A stretch of 64,000 nucleotides of DNA. Origin: Podocnemis expansa (taxonomy: Eukaryota; Chordata; Testudines; Podocnemididae). The DNA is taken from the NCBI GenBank assembly GCA_007922195.1, contig ML681995.1, positions 14,005,879 through 14,069,878 on the forward strand, in the 5' to 3' direction. Below the pieces are notes generated by a model. It searched no databases, was not told the DNA's origin, and worked only from the letters and a program-made list of their open reading frames with translations. Position 1 is the stretch's first letter, and each line of letters starts with the position of its first letter. Below, in pieces: positions 54,935 to 64,000 of the stretch. Position numbers and translations under genes: made by a program.

Positions 54935-57245
54935 TACTAGTGCAACTGCTTTATACCTGAACCTGTGGAACAAAGGAATGAGACACACCCAGGTACTGGA
55001 TGTACAACAGAGGAACTTTGCAAGTCAGTGAACTTACCGGGCTGCTGAGAATCTGATATATATGGACTTCTGATTGTTTTGACCATCTAACATCTCTCAT
55101 TTCTTCCCTTTTCTAACAAATCTTTAATTTTAGTTACTAGAGGATTGGTTGGTAGTATAGTATTTTGGGTAAAATCCAAACTAATGCTGATCTGGTAACT
55201 TAGCTGACCCTTTGGGGATCAGGAGAACTTTTTGAAAGGGGAATAAAGTTTTAAATAACTTATCTCTTTCCTGGACGTAACTGCTGATTAGAAGCCAGAT
55301 TCCAGAATGCCAGCAGTATATTTCTTGTGTTCGCTTCAGGAGCAGTGGTTCGTGACTGGTTGGTGAATCTAACTTCAATGTTAGCCACCAGATTGGGAGA
55401 ATCTGCAATTTTTTTTTGCCAGCCTGCCCATCTTTTGCATTTTTAGGTGAGCAAACCTAAGAACATATCAGTCACAGAAGGTAATTTATACTACCCTGGG
55501 GTTCCTTGTGGAAGAAGAAATAGCAAGAGAAAATTAATTTCACCAAAGTAAACATTGTAAAAATTTGGATTGATGCTCCTTAAACTTAACAAAAATAACA
55601 AGTGAAATAAAGCTTTTGCCCTATGGCGTACAATGGTGAGACAGTGTGATCTGAAAATCTTGTAAGTTTATATCTCAAACAAAACTTTGTTTTAATGTTG
55701 CTTAGGGAGTGTTACTTGAATTGATGCTGTCTCCAAAAGTACTGCTGGTTGAAAATTTTTCAGTGGACCAGTTTTCTGTTTGCAAATGTTGATTTAATGA
55801 AACGAAGGTGGTCTGTAGAGCCATGTAAGTTTCACTGAAATTTTTAAAAATAATTTAAGGAGGTCAGAATGAATCATTTCAATATTTTCATTTCAAAATA
55901 ATGTTTTTGGTTCAACCTGTAGTCTATTTTTGATTAATTCTGAAAAAAAAATTCTGATTTTAGGTAAACAAAATGTTTTTATTGACCCAAACCATGATAT
56001 TTTGGAATAGTTTGTTTGTTTTGTGGAAAATTCAGAATTTCTGCATTTTTTGATGATTTAGAATGAAGGCAGATTTCAAAATCAAGAAGTTTCAAGTGAA
56101 AACAAAATGCTGGTTTCCTCACAGCTCAGCTCAAATACTTTATATATTTACTTTGTTCTGGCAGAGTAAAATAAACCCACAGATTCTAACTCGTTGTGTC
56201 CCTTTTACATTGGCTTAAATAGTTGATAGTTATGCCAACAATATAATGGCAGAACAGAGCTGAAAAATCATGTCTGTAAATTGGGGCCAGATTCTCACTG
56301 ATGGAATAGATTTATTTTTTTTCCCCACAGAACTAAGACAATTAAAAACAACTGAAAATCTGATCCTTTATGTTTTGTATTAACTTTATGTGATATTTTA
56401 ATTTTGGCTTCCAATGATCTTTTATGTTGCAATTGCAAAAAGCTAAGTCCTATAAGACCTTTGACTTCTGGTCATTGCTACAACAAAGTTAACATGAAGT
56501 GACAACATTGCACTGAATGCTGGCACCACAACTGAGAATATTCTGGTGGGCACATCTGCAAATATTTGTTGAATTCTGGATCTCTGAGAGAATAACTGAG
56601 TGACTCAAGATGATATGTTGTGGGTATTGAATCTGATGAGCATTTGTGCATGGTGAATTCCAGACCTGGCTGTGGCAGTTTTCTGAGAAAGTGTGTTGTA
56701 CACATTAGTTATGTTGTGTGGGACTTCTGGAAATTTTGCAGCATGGTGATGTGCTGCAGTGTAAAAGTGTAAGATAGAATTGAGGTGTGTTCACTTCCCT
56801 TTTTTTGAAGTGCTTGCTAAACTGACACAATTTAAGAAAATGTTGCATGATATTCACAATAAACAAATTATAAATATGCAAATGTGAGCATCTAAATCTG
56901 AAAATTTGTTCTGTGAGGACGCTCCTCCAGTCAAGCAACTGAAAGTTCCCTATGACTAAGAGGTGTCAGATTTCAAATATGAAAAGCTTGCAATGTTCTG
57001 CTTTACCAATAAACAGGGAAAGGATTCTTTGTCAAACTGTTTTGGTGAATAATTTCTAATAATGCATGCATGCCAGAAAGTTGTAACCTTTTGAACTATT
57101 AATTAATATAAAATGTAAAATTTGGCTTTTTTTTTTTTTTTTGCTTAGCTCTAGCTGGTATGGAAGCTGACAGATATATGAATGTTGCAGGATGGAGTCT
57201 TATGCACTAAATTTAAGGCATGAGGTGAGGTTAGAAGCTTTTTGG
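54935..57245. other. Intergenic, nothing recognised
   Basis: AT-rich sequence with a T-tract near 57127-57142; no gene or named element. Confidence 0.5.
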
Positions 57246-57500
57246 AATGTAGGACTGAAAGGGACCTTGAGAAATCATACGGTCTAGCGCCTCAAAACTG
57301 AGGCAGGACTAAATAAATCTAGACCTTGCCTGCTACATGTATGTCCACCCTGGTCTTAAAAACTTTCTGTGGTGGGGATTCCATAACCTCCCTTGGACAT
57401 CTATTTCAGAGCTTAACTACACTTCTGTGTAGGCAGTTTTGTCCTACTATCTAATCTAAATCCCCCAGGACCCTCTCAAACCAGAACTAGGACTGGCCTC
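57246..57500 (-). mobile_element. CR1 LINE 3' end
   Basis: 'ggactgaaagggaccttgag', 'aaatcatacggtctagcgcc' and 'tggggattccataacctccc' correspond to the reverse complement of CR1 3' sequence, colinear with 28965-29120. Confidence 0.65.
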
Positions 57501-57521
57501 TGAACAATCCCACTAGGTATG

Positions 57522-57845
57522 TCTACACTCGCAAATTAGTTCAACTTAAGGAGGCTTAATCTGAGCCCTGTCTACACTAGGCTTTGCCTAGTTCAAACTA
57601 AAAAAAATTTTTAGCAAAGTTTAGTTTGAACTAGTTAGTTTAGCTAGTTAGTCTGAACGAACTGCTTAGTTCAAAATTATTTCAAAATTTAGTTCAAACT
57701 AGCACAATGCAGTCTTGAAACAAACTAGCAGTTCGTTTGAAGTAAGCATGGTTTTTTAGTTCAAGCTAACTTTTAGTTTGAACTAGCCATGCTTTCTTAG
57801 TTCAAACTTAGTGTGAACTGACTTAGAACTAGGTTTTACGTGTAG
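57522..57845. mobile_element. MITE of TTAGTTCAAAC units
   Basis: Ends 'gtatgtctacactcgc' and 'acgtgtagatagagc' are imperfect inverted repeats. The interior is a series of 'tagttcaaact' and its inverse 'agtttgaacta'. Similar in plan to 46804-47305. Confidence 0.6.
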
Positions 57846-58384
57846 ATAGAGCTACTAGATACACTCTCTCAGTTTGATAGTGAGCCATTGATAACTAGGC
57901 TTTGAGGACAGTCTTTCAAGCAGTTTGCTCCCACATTACAGTAATTTCATCTAGACCACATTTCCCTAGTTGGTTTAGGAGGTGGGATGAAGGATGTTTC
58001 TGGGTATGAATGCTATCTTAGGAGACCTATGTTCAAGTCCTCGCTCTGACATCAATGTGCCCCCAACAGGGGTTCAGCCATGGCTTTGCTGGGGACATGT
58101 AGTCATGTGACTCCAGGAACAGTCTGAGAACTGGAGAGTCACAGTCAGGTCCCCAGTTCTCTCATATTTGAGAGGAGAGGAAGGGAATCATTTGTACCTG
58201 CTTGGTGCTGATTGCTGCCCTTACATATGGGCTCAGCTGTTTTGTCCAGCATGACGGGGGAGGCTATAGGGTCATGCCTCATCCAGCTTCCCCCAGTTGC
58301 AGAAGGAGACATACACCAGCCCACTTGCTCTTCTGTATGAGAGTATGACAAACATCACAATGGATACATAATTAATACTATTTT

Positions 58385-58465
58385 ATGTTATAGTAATGCC
58401 ATCGTGCAAGATGCTGTACAAATACAATCAAAAGGCCATCCCTGGCCCCAAGAGCCTGACAATCT
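58385..58465. mobile_element. CORE-SINE/MIR-like tail fragment
   Basis: 'gcaagatgctgtacaaatac' and 'ccccaagagcctgacaatct' match the tail type at 46085-46150. Confidence 0.45.
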
Positions 58466-59728
58466 ATTCGTATTCCACCACCAAAGCTCAGCCATCTCCA
58501 GATTACTGCACAAAATAAATTTCCATTCTGAATAGGAAGCTAGTTCAAGGTTTAATTAGCTTTAATTAAGGTAAAACACTAACCTGTGTTGTGAGAATGA
58601 AATTCTCTCCCTTTCCAGAACTAGCTTTGTTCTTATTTTGAACTCTCATGCGGTGCACATTTTTATTGCAAATCCCCTTTTCTCTCTGCACAGGACATCC
58701 AACACCTTCATAGACCTGGAGATTTAATTAAAGTGAAACTGATACCTGGAGGTAGGAACCCACCTTCTTAAGTTACTATTAAAGCTAATGGAAAGAAAAG
58801 AAATGCCACTAATAAAGGGAAATGTAGGATGATACCCTCTCGCCTCTGCTGAGTAGCAGGTGAAGGGAACTTTGGGGATGAATTTCATCCAGATTTAAGC
58901 TGGATGGGGTGGGAGACAGCCACGACCCTCATTCTGACAGCTTTCTCCAGTTCTTGGAGATGTGGCAGGCAGCCAGTTGACAAGATCCTCTTACCACAGC
59001 TGGAGCCAGGTGACAGGACATTGAAAGGGATGCTCCAAGAACTGCAGAAAAAGCAAAGGCAAAAGAGGTGATGTCAGCCTTTTGGCAGGACCACGCTAAG
59101 TTCATTTTCTTACCAGTCAAGTTGGGGGGGGGCACCTAAAGGTCACACAGGTGCCTCAGAGCACCTCAAATGTTCAGATGTGCCAGATCCTTCAGGTGGT
59201 TTCCGCCTTGGCATCTGAAGCATGTCAGCAAATCTGAAGAGGTACCATTTGTCCTAGGCTCTCATGGCATGGGCAGTGCCACAGGAAGCCCTGGATTTCC
59301 CCACAGACCGCTGGTGGTGCTGGGGGGTGTTCTGTGCTGTATGAGAACAGATGTCATTTATCTAGAACCACTTGCTGCTCTGTTATGACCCATGGCTGCA
59401 AATTCTTCAGCAAGAGGACTACTTGTTGAAGCCATCAAGATTCCTCAGCTCTAAAATGAGACTGTAAGTGTAAATGTATTAAAACTTTTAATGCTGAAAT
59501 AAAAAACATTGAAATGGGATAAAGGGAAAGGAAAAAAACACGGTATTGTTCTGCAGTCCTGGGATGGGGGAGGAACAGGTTTGTTGAAGGAATCCTACCA
59601 ACTTAGAGAATTGGTTGTGGATGAAGATGCCTTTTATCTCTCAGTGTCTCCCATGAATAGAGGATGAGCCTCATGATGACTTGGAATGTATGTCTAGACT
59701 GTCTTCAAGCCCTTGCGACTTCTCCAAG

Positions 59729-59825
59729 AAACAAAGGGCCAAATCCTCAGCTGGTATAAATCAGCTTTGGCCCATTGGTTGTGATGCATCTATATCAATT
59801 TATGCCAGCTGAAGATCTAGTCCAC
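59729..59825. repeat. Short palindromic repeat, complete unit
   Basis: 'gggccaaatcctcagctggt' at the left and 'atgccagctgaagatctagt' at the right are inverted partners around 'cattggttgtgatgcat'. It is the clearest full unit of this family. Confidence 0.55.
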
Positions 59826-60544
59826 ATATTCAGGATTCCCTTCATTACTTTGTAGACTGAGTGATCATGCAGATCTGCATGGCCAGATAGGCAGATTTTC
59901 AACTCTGATGTACTGCCTATTAAACTTTTAGAATTTATTCCAGTCATTGGATTCCACCCTTGCCCTTCCCCAGTGTCTTGTAAGGTGTTCAGAAGTCATG
60001 ATGTAAACAGCAGGTTGGATCTTGTTCTTAGAGTCTCTAAAGTGATTGTGGAGAAGTGAATTCTATGAATTTCATGGACATTTGAGACATGGCTCCAAGT
60101 ATTTGAAAATGTAAGAAAGGAGATATCTTAGGAGCCAACCTCATGCACAGTTGCACAAACAAAATTGCACCAAGTTCTATTTAGCAGACATTTGTGTGAT
60201 CGTGCCGAGTGGGTCCAGTAGTGCTGTCAAACAGTAGACAATAATCCTCTCTGTTTAAGTGTTGTGTTTCGAGGATGAGCAATACTTGACATCAAGGTAC
60301 TCAGCACACTGTAGGACAAAGGTAGTACTCCTATTATGTTCTGAATTCTGGCTGGTGTGGCAGCAAAACGTGTGCTTGACAAATCAATGATGTTCAACTG
60401 TTGCCAGTTGTGGTCTTTTAAAATATGGAGTGACTGAAAAAGGGCACCACAAAGCTTCATGTTCATGGTTTTTCAACTATTGGCAGATCAAATTTACACA
60501 GTGGGGGGTGTCAGCATGCTAGATTACAATGGACTATGCATTTG

Positions 60545-60690
60545 CTGTATGCACTGTTAGTCATGTTGGTCTCAGAAATTAGAGAGACCAGGTGGGTGAA
60601 GTAATATGTTTTATTGAACCAACTTCTGTTTGTGAGAGAGACAAGCTTTTGAGCTAACACAGAGCTCTTCTTCACGTCTCTGTGTATTTA
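60545..60690. mobile_element. Interspersed repeat, possible second PLE-tail type
   Basis: 'aatatgttttattgaaccaa' then 'gagagagacaagcttttgag' and 'cacagagctcttcttcacg'. It follows the same word order (poly-T/ttat stretch, 'agctttcg'-like, 'tcttcttca') as the PLE tails, but in another sequence type. Recognised as a widespread reptile repeat from memory. Confidence 0.4.
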
Positions 60691-63405
60691 CTTTGCTGAT
60701 CAGTGTGATCATCAGGCAGAGACAGAGAAGGCATATTTACATGCAAAGTAATCAAAGCCATCAGGAAAATAAGTGGGGAAAGATGAACACTTAACAATCT
60801 TGACCACAGAGGGAGATGGTACCAAGCTCAACAAACTTGGAGAGAGAGATGTTTTTCAAAGGTTTACGGGACAATAAAGGAAGGGGTAGAGAACCTCTAC
60901 GTTATTAACACAGTGTCAAAATGTGTTATAGACAGAAACAAGGAGTCAGAGTTCTTGGAAGCTGAGAAAGATGTGCCCTTTAACCAAGGAGGGGTTGAAG
61001 TCTTTGGGAACTAAATATGAGTGAAAAATCAGCTTAAGCAATGATCTTTCACCTAAAAAGACATGGGAAGTCAGCATCTTGTACTTCTGTGGAAGGGCCT
61101 GGCTGAAGAAAAAGTCGCCCATGGCTGGAAGATTTGCAAGAAAAAACATCTTGAACAAAACTTGTGTCTTCATAGATTAAGTTTTAGACTTTTAGATGTT
61201 CGTGTTGATTTTTTTATTTGCTTGTAACCATATCTGCTTTGGTTATTTTTTGTTTACCTGGCATCACTTACCCTGTCTTTTTGTGGTGCATCTTGTTTTA
61301 TTTTTACTATAGACCAGCTCAGTGCTGTGTCTCAAGAAAAGGGTGTATTTATTCCCCCACCACCCCCTGTCAGGTGAAGGTGGTACTGTTGTGCTTTAGG
61401 CAGTTCTCTGTCATCAGGATTGCTGATCCAGTGATGCACAGTATATGGCACTCAAGATGTAACTGGTGTATTGTCTGCTGGAGTCCAGTCAAGAGAACCA
61501 TAGCAGAACATTTAACAGCATCCAGGGCTACAGGGCATATAGTAACACTAACCTGTATTGGTCTGGATGCCAGCACAGAAAACAACACTTAGTCAGATGC
61601 TGATGTCCAAACCTGCATGTAATTTTTTTTTTTTTTTTTTGCCAGGTGTTTGAAACCTATACCTGGGTGATAAGGAGTTAAAAGCTTTGGCATTCATCAG
61701 CAGCTGTGCTGAAAACACCTACTCAAAAAAAAGGAAGTCTCTGCCACCTGTTCAATGCATTCATTATTCAGATGATGTCAGAGATAACGAATCAACTCAA
61801 AACCATTACTTGCCGTTGGGCAGTGTCCTCTTTTGATAATCTAATAACCTTTTGATTCCACTTGTGAAGGACAGTAGTGGAAAGCTGGCTGCAGATGCAG
61901 TTGCTAGTTGCCAAAACTTAAATTACTGAAGAAGATTATGAAAGTACCAGGCTTGGAAAATTGTATCTCAGAACTTGGAAGGAAGCAGTAAAAGACAGGA
62001 AGGCTTTTTGTGCTGAGAAAGTTCATGGGGGACAAGAATAGTTACCAGAGGACTAGAGGGTGGAGAGTTGTGATGATAATGTCAGTTATGAAAATAAATC
62101 ATTTGCACCCTTACACCTCTTTCATTATAAGTCAAGCCCTGCAACTGGCTGTTTCAAATCAGGCATTGGATGTTCACTTGGGTCACCATACCCAGTTCTA
62201 CATACAATTACACATTGCACATGCAGTTTCAGCAACTGCTTGCAGAAAAAAACTGCAGGGTGGACCCAAAATAAAGCATGGCTCCTGAATTTCTTGAATT
62301 GCTTGTGTTATACCATAAATCACTTGTAAGAGAGGGATTCTGTTTGTTACTAATGCTAATTTGCATTATAATAGACCTTGAAGCCCCAGCTGAGATTAGG
62401 GCTTGCAATGTGGTAGGCCTGTACACAGTAAGAGGCAGTCCCTGATCTAAAGAGGTTGGCGTGTAAGTCAGCAGGACAAACAAAGGGCAAGGCGTGAGAA
62501 TTATCATGAATCAAGATTCTCTGCCCTCTTTGACAACATGGAACCCAATTTTGTGGCAAAAGCTCTACATTCCGTGGCAACATCAATGTATGACCATGAA
62601 ATGCTCTTCTTTCCAACCACTCCACACCTATATAAACACAGCTATGAGCCAGCTACATTCAATGAGGGGAAATCCATTGACGATCACTTTGGGGAATGGG
62701 GTGTTTTTCCTCTTGTGTTGCCCATGCATTCTAGAGAGTTGCTTACTTCCCTGGCCTTGACTTCCCCAATATGGAAGCAACACCTGGTTTGGAACATCCT
62801 TTCCTGCCGTGGGGGAGCTTTAGGCATTTTTAGCTGGTCCTCTCCCTAGCTCCCCAACATTCAGTTTCTGGGAATGCTCCAGACAGCCCACTTTACCAGC
62901 TTGCACTTCTGCCTCCTTGCACTCATTAGCCATAGCTCAGCCAGGTTTTATGGAACAAGTTAGGGACTCAAGCAATATGACCCGACTGAGTCCCTTTCCA
63001 AAGACAACTGTGCAAGAGTCAGGGGCAGGAAGTTCCCAGCAGGGCATGGAGACAGAAAACAAAATGTTTGGCTGCTTTGAGGAGGAGGTATAACGAGATG
63101 ACCTCCTGAGGTCCCCTCTAATCCTCATCTTCTAGGATTTCTAACAAAATGGCACATTCCATATTTAAAATGCAGAAAATTCTGTAGCAACTTCGGGGGG
63201 AAAAGCCAAGTTCCACAGTCACTGTATTAGTCCACAATGCCCGGACTGAAATGAATGAGGCAAGACTCACCTCTGAAAGCAATTCTTTTAGACTTTCTGT
63301 GGATTGAGGCAGCAACACGCTATCTGCTTACATTCAGGGCACAGTTTTGTAGATGTCTTTTCAGTGTAACATTATGAACCTATAAATCTGTAAATTCCCC
63401 ATCCC
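60691..63405. other. Intergenic; no gene recognised
   Basis: Several frames of 70-124 codons lie at 61218-61592 and 62010-62849 on both strands. None shows a known domain, splice pattern or bias. A SINE-tail-like piece ('agaggcagtccctgatctaa') lies near 62430. Confidence 0.4.
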
Positions 63406-63500
63406 CAAGCATCTAATGAAGTGGGATTTTCTCACATGAAAGCTCATGTGATAAATAAATTTGTTAGTCTTTAAAAGTGCCACAGAACTCCTGTTTGTTT
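63406..63500 (+). mobile_element. Single Penelope-type tail
   Basis: 'taatgaagtgggattttctc' then 'atgaaagctcatgtgataaa' and 'ttgttagtctttaaaagtgc' to 'ctcctgtttgttt'. It is the only unpaired tail here and is in the opposite orientation to 43558-44110. Confidence 0.65.
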
Positions 63501-63604
63501 TATTATGAATCTATGGTTGCTAATTATGGGTTAGCATCTAGAGCACCACTCATTGCTAAGGGGTGAATTTTGCAGCTACGGAGTATGTGGTGAACTGTTT
63601 TTTT

Positions 63605-63660
63605 TTTATCCCCATTTTACAGCTAGGAGACTAAGGCACAGAGCGATTAATGGCTAAATT
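63605..63660 (-). mobile_element. MIR-type SINE fragment
   Basis: 'ccccattttacagctaggag' then 'actaaggcacagagcga' is the reverse complement of the MIR core. Short. Confidence 0.45.
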
Positions 63661-64000
63661 CTTCCCCTTTTTGTGGCAGCTCTGTGCCACTCAAGTCCTA
63701 ACTGAGCAGCAGAGAATTCCCACGGGCAGGAGAGCTCTTAGCTGCCATTAAGAAGCATAGTCAATTTCTACACCACCTCTCTCTTATCCTCCATACCTGC
63801 TAGGTAGGAGACAGGAGGTGACATATGCGGGGGGGGACAGAGAGAGCACTCTGCCAGTCCTCAAATGCCGTGAGGGCCCTTGGGTACCACAGCCAACTGG
63901 TGTGAGTGATAGTAACCCATGAGGTCAATGGCTGCATTGGAAGGGATGCTCTCCTTCAGGTGGGAATAGTAAATCAAGTGCCATGCTGCTAATCTTGGGG

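Larger units (their letters stand above)
57846..60544. other. Intergenic; short repeats only
   Basis: Contains a SINE tail and a short palindromic repeat, both listed separately; otherwise no recognisable content. Confidence 0.45.

Overview
This window looks like vertebrate nuclear DNA, most likely from a turtle (Testudines); a crocodilian cannot be excluded. The evidence is a recognisable split vertebrate zinc-finger gene with long AT-rich introns, CR1 LINE fragments throughout, MIR/CORE-type SINE relics, a DIRS tyrosine-recombinase retrotransposon and Penelope-like element (PLE) remnants. This mixture is known from turtle genomes. There are no bacterial-style operons, tRNA or rRNA genes, or CRISPR arrays.

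Left part (1 to about 28.3 kb, + strand): the 3' end of ZNF462. Six coding exons (7846-8113, 10221-10357, 15890-16113, 18590-18722, 24019-24133, 25991-26195) have AG/GT borders and compatible phases. Together they add up to 359 whole residues plus a stop, with six intact C2H2 fingers and an acidic serine-rich segment between fingers 5 and 6. The first 7.8 kb is intron and the rest of the gene lies upstream. A 3'UTR of about 2 kb follows, with several AATAAA signals. The introns carry hAT-type MITEs, CR1 tails and inverted PLE-tail repeats.

Right part (28.3-64 kb): no host gene was recognised. It is intergenic DNA rich in transposons. Main items are two neighbouring CR1 reverse-transcriptase relics on the minus strand (28961-29970, 30434-31640), hAT MITEs (32303-32491 with a perfect 8-bp target duplication, and 54709-54934), several MITEs built of nested palindromes (46.8, 49.8, 57.5 kb), and a PLE remnant with a GIY-YIG endonuclease segment (43558-44110).

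The centrepiece is a nearly complete GC-rich DIRS element at 37317-42533. It has 155-bp inverted repeats that are identical, an open gag-like ORF, an open RT-RNase H ORF with a Dam-like tail, and a tyrosine-recombinase ORF that starts on the stop codon of the previous ORF (TGATG). A 98-bp internal complementary region spells out the junction of the two element ends. That junction fixes the element borders to the base, and the two flanks rejoin into a SINE without target duplication. The recombinase carries a premature stop just before the catalytic Tyr and a Trp where the first catalytic Arg is expected. The copy therefore looks young but disabled for its own integration step.
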